Shown: piece after piece, positions 8,085-16,946 of the stretch | Layout: every line of letters starts with the position of its first letter | Position numbering within the stretch: the stretch's first letter is position 1 | Origin: Burkholderiaceae bacterium | Lineage (GTDB): Bacteria > Pseudomonadota > Gammaproteobacteria > Burkholderiales > Burkholderiaceae_C | Direction of reading: 5' to 3' | Length of the DNA: 64,000 bases | Assembly (NCBI GenBank): GCA_913776825.1 | Contig: CAJYPV010000032.1 | Span: 333,734-397,733 of the forward strand | The notes under the pieces: model-generated | What the model was told of the DNA's origin: nothing | Databases searched by the model: none | The model's input: only the letters and a program-made list of their open reading frames with translations | Translations under genes and position numbers: made by a program

Positions 8085-8592
8085 CTAGGCTCCTGTTGTA
8101 CGCGCGAGAGGCCTCCCGGCCTATCGGTCAAATGCTGATTTGTGACTTCGGCTAGTGTTAGCGCTGGCATAGATCCGCGCTTTTTCGCTGGCCAGGACGC
8201 GGTTTTCTTAGAAGCACCGCGAGTCCTCCGATCTTCAGGGCGAATGGCGGCTCTGAAGGCGTAGCAGTCGTGCCGATCTGCCGCTGCTGCGATTGGCGTT
8301 CATTTCCACGAGGATCGACCCAGCTCGAGTCGAAGTGACGGGACGATGTCCGCTGTCGGGGCAAATCCGCCATCCGGTCAAAACCAGCGGGGTGCCTTGG
8401 ACTGGCACGTGTGTTTGCTACGTAGGTCAGCATCTGCAACCCAACCCACACGTTATCGGCGCTGATACGAATTCCACAACCCGAAGAGGCCGTCTCCTCG
8501 GCGCACGACCCCACGCTCGCTTGCGTCAGATCAACACCAGCGCGGGCCATCGAGAACAGCATGGCGGGTTGCTACAACCCTTTCGCATCGCC
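8085..8592. other. 508-bp intergenic region, no convincing gene
   Basis: This lies between the divergent eCIS-core and nitronate monooxygenase genes. It is less GC-rich than its surroundings in parts (for example near 8400-8480). A minus-strand open frame of 134 codons (8158-8562) has no recognisable domain and no clear ribosome-binding site, so I do not call it a gene. The region must hold promoters for both flanking genes and marks the right border of the accessory island. Confidence 0.5.
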
Positions 8593-9798
8593 ATGAGCAC
8601 CACTTCCCTTCTCGACCGCATGGCCGCCGCCGGTCTTCAACCGCTGCGCATGGGCGCCAGGCAGTTGCTCCCCATCGTCCAGGGCGGCATGGGGGTCGGC
8701 ATTTCGGCGCATCGGCTCGCGGGCAGCGTGGCGGCGCAAGACGCCTGGGGCACCATCGCTTCGGTGGACCTCCGGCGTCACCATCCCGATCTGATGGCGC
8801 GCAGTGAAGGCATGAGCGACGGCGACGAGCGCAAGAAAGCTGTCATCCAGCAAGCCAATCAGGAGGCGCTGACGCGGGAGATCCGCCAGGCACGCGCGCT
8901 GTCCGGCGGCCGGGGGCTGCTGGCCGTCAATGTGATGCGCGCGGTCAGCGACTACGCCGCCAGCGTGCGCACCGCCTTGCAGGAGGGCATCGATGCGCTG
9001 GTGGTGGGTGCCGGCCTGCCGCTGGACCTGCCCGAACTGGCGCAGGATCATCCCGACACCGCGCTGGTGCCCATCCTGAGCGACGCCCGCGGCGTGGCGC
9101 TCCTGTGGAAGAAATGGGAACGTCGGCAGCGGCTGCCGAGCGCCATCGTCATCGAGCATCCTGCCCACGCGGCCGGCCATCTGGGCGCGGCGAAGGTGGC
9201 CGACCTGGGCGACGCGCGCTTCTCCTTTGAGACGGTCCTGCCCGCCGTGCGCCAGCTTCTGCGCGATGCGGGCATGGAAGGCCGCGTCCCGCTGATCGCC
9301 GCCGGCGGCGTGCGGACCTGCGAGGACATCCAGCACCTGCAATCGCTCGGCGCGGATGCGGCGCAGCTCGGCACCGTGTTCGCGGTCACCGAGGAATGCG
9401 ATGCCCATCCGCACTTCAAGCAAGTGCTCGCCGAGGCGCGCGACGAGGACCTCGCGGAGTTCACCAGCGTCGCCGGCCTGCCCGCCCGCGCGGTGTTGAC
9501 GCCCTGGCTGAGGAAATACTTCAAGGCCGAAGATCGGCTGCAGGCGGTGGTGCAACTGAAACAGCGCTGCACCATGGCCTTCGATTGCCTGAGCCAATGT
9601 GGCCTGCGCGACGGGCTCAAGGGCTGGGGCCAGTTCTGCATCGATCAGCGACTGGCCGCCGCCCTGCGTGGCGACATCCACAAGGGCCTGTTCTTCCGCG
9701 GACGCGGCGCCTTGCCCTTCGGCCCGCAGATCGCCAGCGTGCGTCAGGTGCTGGACAGACTGCTGACGCCGGGCATCCCGGTCGGCACGCCCGCCTGA
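8593..9798 (+). CDS. Nitronate monooxygenase (2-nitropropane dioxygenase family)
   Basis: A 401-aa FMN-dependent TIM-barrel enzyme that oxidises alkyl nitronates such as propionate 3-nitronate. The N-terminus LLPIVQGGMGVGISAHRLAG matches the family's first FMN-contacting strand. The phosphate-binding segment AAGGVRTCEDIQHLQSLGAD and the following AQLGTVFAVTEE are also typical. The start is the ATG at 8593 (MSTTSLLDRMAAAG); the frame is open upstream to 8293 but that extension is unlike the family. The ribosome-binding site is weak. The exact substrate is uncertain; some family members are enoyl-reductase-like. Confidence 0.86.
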   Translation: MSTTSLLDRMAAAGLQPLRMGARQLLPIVQGGMGVGISAHRLAGSVAAQDAWGTIASVDLRRHHPDLMARSEGMSDGDERKKAVIQQANQEALTREIRQARALSGGRGLLAVNVMRAVSDYAASVRTALQEGIDALVVGAGLPLDLPELAQDHPDTALVPILSDARGVALLWKKWERRQRLPSAIVIEHPAHAAGHLGAAKVADLGDARFSFETVLPAVRQLLRDAGMEGRVPLIAAGGVRTCEDIQHLQSLGADAAQLGTVFAVTEECDAHPHFKQVLAEARDEDLAEFTSVAGLPARAVLTPWLRKYFKAEDRLQAVVQLKQRCTMAFDCLSQCGLRDGLKGWGQFCIDQRLAAALRGDIHKGLFFRGRGALPFGPQIASVRQVLDRLLTPGIPVGTPA

Positions 9799-9905
9799 GC
9801 CTGCGACCGGCTCCGCAGCCTCCGACGGTTGGCGGAGCTCGGCACAGCTCGCGGGGAGGGCGCGCGGTCAGCGGCTCAGCCGCACGCACGCGCGGCTCCG
9901 GGTGA

Positions 9906-10643
9906 TCACACCATGCCGCCGTTGGCGCGCAAGACCTGACCGTTGATCCAGCCACCGTCAGCGCCGACCAGGAAGGCGACGGCGCTGGCGATGTCGTCCG
10001 GGGTTCCCAGGCGCTCCATCGGGTTCATCTTGGCCAGGCGCTGAACGAGTTCTTCGGATTTGCCGTCGAGGAACAGGTCGGTCGCAGTAGGGCCGGGTGC
10101 GACCGCGTTGACGGTGATGGACCGACCGCGCAGTTCCTTCGAGCGGATGGCCGTCAAGGTCTCGACGGCCGCTTTCGTCGCGGCATAGACGCCGTAGTTC
10201 TCCAGCTTCAATCCGACCACCGAGGTCGACAAGTTGACGATCCGTCCGCCCGTCCGCAGTCGGCGCGCCGCTTCGCGCAGAGCGTTGAAGCTGCCTTTGA
10301 GATTCACCGCGACCTGGCTGTCGAACAGCGCGTCGTCGCTGTCGGCGATCGCAGCCAGCTTCAAGATGCCGGCGTTGTTGATGAGCACATCCACGCCGCC
10401 GAAGGTTGATTCGACGGTGTCGAACAGACGGGCGACAGCGGCGGCATCGCTGACATCGGCCTGCAGCGCGATGGCGCGACCGCCGGCCTGCTCAATCTGT
10501 TGGACCACGGCGTCCGCATCGGCGGAGCGTCCGGCGAAATTGATGGCGACGGAGAAGCCGTCGCGCGCCAGCCGCTCGGCGATGGCCGCGCCAATCCCAC
10601 GAGAGCCACCGGTGACGATGGCGACTTTCTGTTGGTTGCTCAT
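9906..10643 (-). CDS. Short-chain dehydrogenase/reductase (SDR, FabG-like)
   Basis: A 245-aa classical SDR, cytosolic NAD(P)H-dependent oxidoreductase. The nucleotide-binding motif TGGSRGIG is at residues 11-18, NNAG at 89-92, catalytic Ser near 139 and the YxxxK pair at Tyr153/Lys157. Arg in TGGSRG and the NFAGRS region favour NADP(H). It ends in the common SDR tail INGQVLRANGGMV. Its substrate cannot be told from sequence. It converges with the nitronate monooxygenase gene, 107 bp away. It has no operon partner. Confidence 0.9.
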   Translation of the reverse strand: MSNQQKVAIVTGGSRGIGAAIAERLARDGFSVAINFAGRSADADAVVQQIEQAGGRAIALQADVSDAAAVARLFDTVESTFGGVDVLINNAGILKLAAIADSDDALFDSQVAVNLKGSFNALREAARRLRTGGRIVNLSTSVVGLKLENYGVYAATKAAVETLTAIRSKELRGRSITVNAVAPGPTATDLFLDGKSEELVQRLAKMNPMERLGTPDDIASAVAFLVGADGGWINGQVLRANGGMV

Positions 10644-10834
10644 GCGATGTTCCTTGCATTGGCCGCGGGGATCGCAGCGTTCAAGGAACTATGGCAACTT
10701 TGGTGCGGAAGATAATCCGGCTGGAGGTGGTTGGACTGTTCAGGTTGGAAAAACAATCAAGCGCTGGCCGGTCGGCCGAGGTCCGCTGACATTGCCTCGC
10801 CTGCCCAACGGCATCGTGGCGGCCCTACCGCCTC

Positions 10835-11479
10835 TCAAATCCACCCCAAATCAATCGCTCTCAACACCGCCTGCGTCCGATCCCTCACCCCCATCTTGGC
10901 GAAGATCGCCGAGCAATGGTTCTTGATCACGCCCTCGCTGTTGCCCAGCAGCGCCGCGATCTCGGTGTTGCTGCGGCCGCTGGCCACCAGACGCAAGACC
11001 TGCAGTTCCTTCGGACTGAGCGTCTCCGGCTCCGGGGTTGCGGAGAACGCCCGCTCGCCCGGCCCGCGTTCCATGCGGTCGGTGAGCAAGGGACGCAGCG
11101 CCGTGCCTCCGCCCACCACATCGCGCAGCGCCTGCACCAGCGTGTCCGGGCTGATGGCCTTCAGCAGGAAGCCGCGCGCGCCGGCGCGGACGGCTTCATC
11201 GAAGGCGGCGGCATCGTCGAAGGTGGTCAGCAACACGACCGGAATCTTCAAGGCCCGCGAGGCCAGCGCGCGGATCAGGCCGATGCCGTCCAGACGCGGC
11301 ATGCGCATGTCCGACAGGATCACGTCCGGCTGCTCCCGCGCCAGCAGCTCCAGCGCCTCCGCGCCATCGGACGCCTCGCCCACCAGGCGGATGTCGTCAT
11401 GCAGCGCCAGCAGGCCCTTCAGGCCCTCGCGCACCAGTTGCTGATCCTCCACCAGCAGCAGCTTGATCGTCTCACTCAT
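10835..11479 (-). CDS. NarL/FixJ-family response regulator
   Basis: A 214-aa DNA-binding response regulator. The receiver domain (about 5-122) has phosphoacceptor Asp57 in VILSDMRMP and the conserved Lys in FLLKAISPD. A LuxR-type helix-turn-helix fills the C-terminus (LSPKELQVLRLVASG, then NTEIAALLGNSEGVIKNH). The start is the ATG of MSETIKLLLVEDQ; the longer frame from 11509 overlaps the kinase gene. It lies 22 bp after the kinase gene at 11502, in the same operon. The family usually regulates by dimer binding to inverted sites after phosphorylation. The target genes are unknown. Confidence 0.93.
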   Translation of the reverse strand: MSETIKLLLVEDQQLVREGLKGLLALHDDIRLVGEASDGAEALELLAREQPDVILSDMRMPRLDGIGLIRALASRALKIPVVLLTTFDDAAAFDEAVRAGARGFLLKAISPDTLVQALRDVVGGGTALRPLLTDRMERGPGERAFSATPEPETLSPKELQVLRLVASGRSNTEIAALLGNSEGVIKNHCSAIFAKMGVRDRTQAVLRAIDLGWI

Positions 11480-11501
11480 TGGCTTCTCCCATCTGTCGCG
11501 G

Positions 11502-12767
11502 TCACGCATGCCGCGGACAGTTCAGTTCGATCAGAAAGCCGGGATGGTGACGCAGCACCTGCATCGTCCCGCCCAGCTCGGCCATGCGCTCCTGCATGCC
11601 CTTCAAACCGTTGCCTTCGCGCAGCTTGCGCGCGCCACGGCCATTGTCGTCAACCCGCACCCGCACCTGCGTCGCCCCCTCGCCGCCGACCAGATCCAGG
11701 CTGACCTGCACCCGATTCGCGCCCGCGTGGCGCACCGCATTCGTCACCGCCTCCTGCACGCAGCGCAGCAGCGCATGCGCGCAACGCGGCGACAGATCCT
11801 GCGCCACCGGATCCAGCGTGAGCTCGATCTGCGTGCTGGCGATGCCCTCGGCCAGCGTCCGCAAGGCGGCCTCCAGATTGATGCGCTGGCTCTCCCGCTC
11901 CCGCGAGACCGCCGCGCGCACTTCCGCCAGCAAGCCGGCCGCACCGAGCCGCGCCTTCTCGACGGCTTGCGCCGCGCCCTGCTCGTCATGCCGCTTGAGC
12001 AGCGCGTCGCTGAGCTGCAGATGCAGGTTGAGCGCCGTCAGGTGATGGCCCATCACGTCATGCAGCTCGCGCGCCATGCTCATGCGCTCGGCATACCGCA
12101 GCTGCTCGACCTGCAGCCGCTCGCCGCTGTCTTTCTCTGCGAGCATCGCCTGGAACCAGCGCCGCCGCTCCGCCTCCGCCGCCGCCAGCCGACCCAGCCC
12201 GAAGGCCATGCCATGCAGCGCGACCATCGAGGTCGCCAGCCCCAGGCTGTTGAGCCACCACGGCAGGTCGTTCTGGAGTTGCTCGGCCCGTTGCGCCTCG
12301 CTCGGCAGCAACCAGTACAGCGCGACGTTGATCACCACCTGCGCCAGCGCAAAGCCAAAGGCCTTGCGGACATTGAGCAGCAAGGCCGCGAGCACGGTGA
12401 CCAGGAAGGGCAGACCCGGCGTGACCGACAAGGCCAGCAGGTCCAGCCACACCACCCGCGCCATCGCGTTGCGCGGCGGCAGATCCAGGTGCTGTTGCCG
12501 CGCCAGTCGCCAGAAATGCCAGGCAAACAGCGTCACCAGCGCCAGGCAGGCCAGCACGAACGGGGCATCGTGGGTGTCGCCGCCCAGGCGCCGGTAGACG
12601 CTGGCCAGCAGGCCGTCGTACGGCTCGGTGGCGTTGCCCATCAGGCCCCAGACCGCCGAGGCCAGCTCCAGCAGACAGATCGCCAGCGCCGCAATGCGCA
12701 GCACGAAGGCAGGTTGAGCAATCCGGGCGAGCAGTCGGTCCAAGGGGCGCAGTCCAGAACGGGTCAC
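11502..12767 (-). CDS. NarX/DesK-type sensor histidine kinase
   Basis: A 421-aa membrane sensor kinase. Several hydrophobic segments between residues about 20 and 195 form an N-terminal membrane domain of unknown ligand. The HisKA_3 dimerisation region carries the phosphoacceptor His236 in MARELHDVMGHHLT. The HATPase domain shows an N-box region (CVQEAVTNAVRHAGA) and G-boxes VDDNGRGARK and NGLKGMQERMAELGG. The C-terminus ends shortly after the ATPase fold. It is transcribed first, followed 22 bp later by its response regulator. Confidence 0.92.
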   Translation of the reverse strand: MTRSGLRPLDRLLARIAQPAFVLRIAALAICLLELASAVWGLMGNATEPYDGLLASVYRRLGGDTHDAPFVLACLALVTLFAWHFWRLARQQHLDLPPRNAMARVVWLDLLALSVTPGLPFLVTVLAALLLNVRKAFGFALAQVVINVALYWLLPSEAQRAEQLQNDLPWWLNSLGLATSMVALHGMAFGLGRLAAAEAERRRWFQAMLAEKDSGERLQVEQLRYAERMSMARELHDVMGHHLTALNLHLQLSDALLKRHDEQGAAQAVEKARLGAAGLLAEVRAAVSRERESQRINLEAALRTLAEGIASTQIELTLDPVAQDLSPRCAHALLRCVQEAVTNAVRHAGANRVQVSLDLVGGEGATQVRVRVDDNGRGARKLREGNGLKGMQERMAELGGTMQVLRHHPGFLIELNCPRHA

Positions 12768-12938
12768 GGCCCGGCCACCGCTTCGCGGTCACCCGGCCAA
12801 CAACACGCATTCTCGCGGGACCGGCGCCCCCGTGGACCGCCCCATGCGACGAGCGCCCCGATCGGGGGGATGAATCGACAGCGGATCACATCGGACGGGA
12901 GGCGGCCACCGCCGTCGGGCGGACCGGAACCTCGATCG

Positions 12939-14045
12939 CTATGCGATCGCCTCGGCGATCACGCCGCCGCCCAGGCAGACCTCGCCGTCATAGACCACCG
13001 CGCTCTGGCCGGGCGTGACCGCCCATTGCGGTTGCGGGAAGTCCAACCGGATCTGCCCGTCGCCCGGCGTCAGCGCGCAGGCGGCGTCGGCCTGTCGATA
13101 GCGCGTCTTGGCGCCGAAGCCGCCGAAGGCGGGCGGCGCGTCGGTCCAGCTCAGGTCCTGAGCCACCAGGCTGCGGCTTTGCAGCAGCGGATGCTCATGG
13201 CCCTGCACCACGATCAAGGTGTTGGTGTCCAGGTCCTTGCGCGCGACGAACCAGGGTTCATGCGCACCGGCACCGCGCGGCGCGCCCTTTTCCTTCACAC
13301 CGCCGATGCCCAGGCCCTGCCGCTGTCCCAGCGTGTAGAACGACAGACCGACATGCTCACCCAGCTTGCGGCCGCGCTCATCCTTGATCGGGCCCGGCTG
13401 GTGCGACAGATAGCGGTTCAGGAATTCCCGGAACGGGCGCTCGCCGATGAAGCAGATGCCGGTCGAGTCCTTCTTCTTCGCATTCGGCAGGCCGATCTCT
13501 TCGGCAATGCGGCGGACCTCGGTCTTGGGCAGGTCGCCGACCGGGAACATCGTCTTCTGCAATTGCGCCTGGTTCAGACGGTGCAGGAAGTAGCTCTGGT
13601 CCTTGAGCGGGTCCAGGCCCTTGAGCAACTGCACCCGACCGTCGCGCTCACGCACCCGGGCGTAATGGCCGGTGGCGATCTTCTCGGCGCCCAGGCGCAT
13701 CGCGTGATCGAGGAAGGCCTTGAACTTGATCTCGGCATTGCACAGCACGTCCGGATTAGGCGTGCGGCCGGCCTGGTACTCGCGCAGGAATTCGGCGAAG
13801 ACCCGGTCCTTGTATTCCGCGGCGAAATTCACATGCTCGATCTCGATGCCGATCACATCCGCCACCGCGGCGGCGTCGACGAAATCGATGTTGGAGGAGC
13901 AGTACTCGCTGTCGTCGTCGTCTTCCCAGTTTTTCATGAAGATGCCGACGACCTCATGCCCGGCCTGCTTCAGCAGCCACGCGGACACGGCGGAATCAAC
14001 ACCGCCGGACAGTCCGACGACGATGCGTTGCTTCTTGGGATTCAT
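12939..14045 (-). CDS. mnmA: tRNA-specific 2-thiouridylase MnmA
   Basis: A 368-aa enzyme that installs the 2-thio group on the wobble uridine (U34) of tRNA-Lys, -Glu and -Gln, using sulfur relayed by the Tus proteins and ATP. The PP-loop SGGVDS is at residues 13-18. The catalytic cysteines are Cys102 (NPDVLCNAEIKF) and Cys198 (DSTGICFIGERPF). The start is the ATG at 14045 (MNPKKQRIVVGLSGG); the open frame runs far upstream to 15305 but that part is the antisense of the next gene. In E. coli mnmA follows nudJ; here the Nudix gene lies upstream but an opposite-strand gene separates them. Confidence 0.97.
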   Translation of the reverse strand: MNPKKQRIVVGLSGGVDSAVSAWLLKQAGHEVVGIFMKNWEDDDDSEYCSSNIDFVDAAAVADVIGIEIEHVNFAAEYKDRVFAEFLREYQAGRTPNPDVLCNAEIKFKAFLDHAMRLGAEKIATGHYARVRERDGRVQLLKGLDPLKDQSYFLHRLNQAQLQKTMFPVGDLPKTEVRRIAEEIGLPNAKKKDSTGICFIGERPFREFLNRYLSHQPGPIKDERGRKLGEHVGLSFYTLGQRQGLGIGGVKEKGAPRGAGAHEPWFVARKDLDTNTLIVVQGHEHPLLQSRSLVAQDLSWTDAPPAFGGFGAKTRYRQADAACALTPGDGQIRLDFPQPQWAVTPGQSAVVYDGEVCLGGGVIAEAIA

Positions 14046-14294
14046 GGGCGCGGATTGTCCGCCAAGCGGCGTTCGCCCGTCCGCATTGGGGGGACTGGCG
14101 CTCGACCCGCGCGCGCCCCGCGCACCGGATCGGGCCGTCCCACCGCCCCGCGGCAGGCCGTCGAGCCCGGTCTCCGATGCCGTGTAGGCAATCCACCGAC
14201 AGGCGGATCCGGCATGACGCACAGCAGGCGTCGCCAACCGCCGCTGTCCCTGGGCGCGACGCCGTCGGACACTCGGTCCAAACGGAGTTACCCC

Positions 14295-15170
14295 ATGAAC
14301 GTCGTCATTGTTGAAGCCTCGGTCACCATCCGCAATCAGCTGCAAGCGCTGCTGGCGCGGGAAAAGCGCATCCATGTCGTCGGCGAGGCCGCCGACGAGG
14401 CGTCCGCCATCCGCGTGATCGCCCAGACGCAGCCCGACGTCATCATGATGGACCTCGCCCTGCAGCCCGGCAGCGGCCTGCGGGTGCTGCGCGCGGTGCG
14501 GCAGCTGGGTGTCGGCGCCCGCGTCGTCGTGCTGAGCAACAGCTACTACGAAGAGATGCGCCGCGCCTGCGCGGAACACGGCATCTCCGGATTCTTCGAG
14601 AAAAGCCATCAGACCGAGGACGCCCTTCAGCTGATGCGCAGCTGGCTGCCGCCGGTCTATGCGGACGAAAACCAGCGCCTGCGCGCGCTCGGTCAACTGG
14701 CGGTGACGCCGGCGCAGCACGGCGCCTTCCATGAACTGGCGGATCTGGCCTGCGACATCAGCGGCAGCGGCATGGCGGCCATCAGCCTGATCGATGCGGA
14801 GCAGCAGCGCTTCATCGGCACGTCGGGACTGACCTTGTCGACGCTGCCCCGCTCGCGCGGCTTCTGCGCCCAGGTCATGCATCAGGGACCGGTGGTCGAG
14901 GTGCCGGACACCTGGCAGGACGCGCGTTTCGCCGATCACCCGCTGGTTCAGGGTGCGCCCTATGTGCGCTTTTATGCGGCCGTGCCGCTGGCGCTGTCCA
15001 GCGGCGATGTGGTGGGCACGCTGTGCGTGCTGGACCGCCTGCCGCGCCGCCTGCGCGAGCGCCAGCGCGAAGCGCTGATGACGCTGTCGCGCTGCGCGAT
15101 CAATGAGCTGGAAGCCACGCGGCAACCGGGCCTGGTGACGCAGACGGCGGGCGCCACGCTGAGCGCCTGA
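14295..15170 (+). CDS. Response-regulator receiver fused to a GAF domain
   Basis: A 291-aa soluble protein. The receiver domain covers residues 1-125 with phosphoacceptor Asp53 in VIMMDLAL and a conserved Lys in FFEKSHQTED. A GAF domain follows (about 140-285), with GAPYVRFYAAVPL and GTLCVLDRLPRR. There is no DNA-binding, kinase or GGDEF output, so it probably acts by protein contact or as a phosphate/ligand integrator. GGAG lies about 7-10 bases before the ATG at 14295. It sits head-to-head with mnmA and converges with the Nudix gene, splitting a pair that is adjacent in other proteobacteria. The GAF resembles that of the cyclase at 432. Confidence 0.85.
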   Translation: MNVVIVEASVTIRNQLQALLAREKRIHVVGEAADEASAIRVIAQTQPDVIMMDLALQPGSGLRVLRAVRQLGVGARVVVLSNSYYEEMRRACAEHGISGFFEKSHQTEDALQLMRSWLPPVYADENQRLRALGQLAVTPAQHGAFHELADLACDISGSGMAAISLIDAEQQRFIGTSGLTLSTLPRSRGFCAQVMHQGPVVEVPDTWQDARFADHPLVQGAPYVRFYAAVPLALSSGDVVGTLCVLDRLPRRLRERQREALMTLSRCAINELEATRQPGLVTQTAGATLSA

Positions 15171-15213
15171 ACGCCAGACCGCGACCGGCGACCCCGGTCG
15201 GGCGACGCGGGCC

Positions 15214-15720
15214 TCAGGTGGGACGCGGTGTCGGCGCGGTGGGGACTTCGAACAGTGACGGGTCGTTGACCAGCGCCTCCAGCGGCAGACGCCGGCCGGC
15301 GGCATGGTCTTCGATGCAGCGCATCACCAGCGGACTGCGATGCCGGTCGCGACTGGCCCGCACCTCGTCCAGCGTCATCCACAGGGTGCGTTGCACGGGC
15401 GTGTCGAAGGCGCGACCCGGAATCTGGTCGCCGACCTGGCCGACGAAGGCGATCCGCACATAGGTCACGTCCTCATTGCGCGCCGGGCGCAGGAATCGCG
15501 ACATGTAGACGCCCAGCCAGGCGGTCGGCGTGAAGTGGCGAGCGGATTCCTCCAGCGTCTCCCGGATCACGCCCTGGATCGGCGATTCGCCTTGCTCGAG
15601 ATGGCCGGCAGGATTGTTCAGCAGCAGGCCGCCGGAGGTGAGTTCCTCCACCAGCAGATAACGACCGTCCTGTTCGATGACGGCCGCCACGGTGACATTG
15701 GGCTTGAAGCGTTCGGTCAT
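15214..15720 (-). CDS. nudJ: Nudix hydrolase, NudJ-like
   Basis: A 168-aa Nudix pyrophosphohydrolase. The Nudix box starts at Gly39 with Glu45 in place and RETLEE at residues 53-58, satisfying GX5EX7REUXEE. The context RYLLVEELTSGGLLLNNPAGHLE is like NudJ, which hydrolyses thiamine and nucleoside pyrophosphates. The start is the ATG at 15720 with GAGGGA just upstream; a TTG four codons earlier is less likely. In E. coli nudJ directly precedes mnmA, which supports the name; here mnmA comes after an intervening inverted gene. The true substrate is not proven. Confidence 0.85.
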   Translation of the reverse strand: MTERFKPNVTVAAVIEQDGRYLLVEELTSGGLLLNNPAGHLEQGESPIQGVIRETLEESARHFTPTAWLGVYMSRFLRPARNEDVTYVRIAFVGQVGDQIPGRAFDTPVQRTLWMTLDEVRASRDRHRSPLVMRCIEDHAAGRRLPLEALVNDPSLFEVPTAPTPRPT

Positions 15721-16212
15721 GGATTCCCTCAAGACGCGCGACGGACCGCCGGCGCGGTGCCCGGCAGGCGGTGCGACCGCCGGGCGTGTGAAGTCGCGCA
15801 GGGGCGCGCGGCTTCAAGCAGGCGGAACACGGCATCGGCCCACGTCGGGCCGCGCGGCGACACAGGTCCGCATGCGGCGCGGACCGGGCGCGCCTCGGAC
15901 GGTTCGTTCTGAATCATGGGCCGACATTGTGCTTGCTCTTCATGACGGCTCTGGCGCCGGACCGGCGCGGCGGTCCAAATCGGGGACAGCCGAGGGCGTC
16001 TGACATCGAGCGAGCACGCACACACGCCCCAGCCGGCCGCTCACCGGCCGCTGTCCACCGCGCACCAACGACAAAGCCGCCCGCCGGCTGGAGATCCAGC
16101 AAGCAGGCGGCTTGGGTGGGTCGGCAGCGGCGGCAAGCGCCGCCAGCGTCGGGCGATCAGTTCACGGGACGATCAGCCTCGGCGCTCGGCTGAAGCGATC
16201 GTCGGAGTTCCG
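15721..16212. other. 492-bp intergenic region
   Basis: This lies between the Nudix gene and the His/Gly-rich secreted protein, both on the minus strand. No gene is supported. It contains the stem-loop listed at 16074-16113 and should hold the promoter of the Nudix gene. Confidence 0.5.
16074..16113 (-). terminator. Probable rho-independent terminator
   Basis: Outer arms AAGCCGCC (16074-16081) and GGCGGCTT (16106-16113) enclose a second perfect hairpin, GCTGGA-GA-TCCAGC. On the minus strand the stem is followed by a short T stretch (CTTTGT). It lies 100 bp after the stop of the gene at 16213. Confidence 0.5.
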
Positions 16213-16695
16213 TCAACGGCCGCGGCCGTGTCCGCCGCGATCGTCACGGTCGTCGCGATCTCGATCGGGACCGCGGCCGTGGCCGTGGCCGTGACCGCGT
16301 CCCGGGCCGCGATCGTCATCCCATCCGTGGCCGTGAGGGCCATGCGGATGCTCGTGGCGGTATTGCGGGGCGTAGACCTCGCGATACCAGGTATCCCGCA
16401 CGAAATAGACCGGGCGGCCGCAGGCGCCGTACTGGGCGCAGTAGCGGCGCCACTGCTTTTCATGGCCGGGCGGCACGCGCAGATAGACCGGCGGCGGCGG
16501 CGCCTGCACCCGCTGAATGATCACCGGCTGGGCGTAGACCACGTCGGGGCGGGTGTTGCCGATGTCGATGCGGCCATAAAAGCCCGGTTCGCCGATGCTG
16601 ACGGACACGCCGACGTCGGCCGCCTGAGCAGCCACCGGTGCGGCCATCGCCGCCAGAACCACGGCGGAAGAGAGGAGGAGTTTGTGAATGAGCAT
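16213..16695 (-). CDS. Secreted His/Gly/Arg/Asp-rich hypothetical protein
   Basis: A 160-aa protein with a clear Sec signal peptide (MLIHKLLLSSAVVLAAMAA, cleavage likely after AQA near residue 25). The mature region has a short conserved-looking part (YGRIDIGNTRPDVVYAQPV, then YLRVPPGHEKQWRRYCAQYG) with two cysteines in CAQYGACG. It ends in a low-complexity tail of HG, HP and RD repeats from about residue 110. Proteins of this general kind are common and uncharacterised in Burkholderiales. The His-rich tail could bind metal ions, which is only a guess. GGAG lies 5-8 bases before the ATG at 16695. Confidence 0.72.
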   Translation of the reverse strand: MLIHKLLLSSAVVLAAMAAPVAAQAADVGVSVSIGEPGFYGRIDIGNTRPDVVYAQPVIIQRVQAPPPPVYLRVPPGHEKQWRRYCAQYGACGRPVYFVRDTWYREVYAPQYRHEHPHGPHGHGWDDDRGPGRGHGHGHGRGPDRDRDDRDDRGGHGRGR

Positions 16696-16946
16696 GGAGG
16701 CTCCTTTCTAAGCCGTTGATAACGTCCGGTGGGCGCGGTGGGTGGACGCCCACCTACAACTCCGAACAACTTGTCGATTTGTTGCCATCTGGTCAGCCCG
16801 TGTGAGCCGTTGGCGGTGTCGCCTGAATCTGGTGGGCGCTGCGCCCGGCGGCCCGTCCTAGTGAAACCCCTGTCGACCTGAACCCGCGAGTCGCAGGGAA
16901 GCACAGTAAGCTCCATTGACCTCAAGCGAGGATGGAGGACCATCGG

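Noticed and set aside
8158..8562. A 134-codon minus-strand open frame between the eCIS-core and nitronate monooxygenase genes
   Set aside because: No recognisable domain, no clear ribosome-binding site, irregular composition.
11463..15170. A 1,235-codon plus-strand open frame
   Set aside because: Only the last 291 codons (from 14295) encode recognisable domains. The rest is antisense to the sensor kinase and mnmA, a result of high GC at third codon positions.
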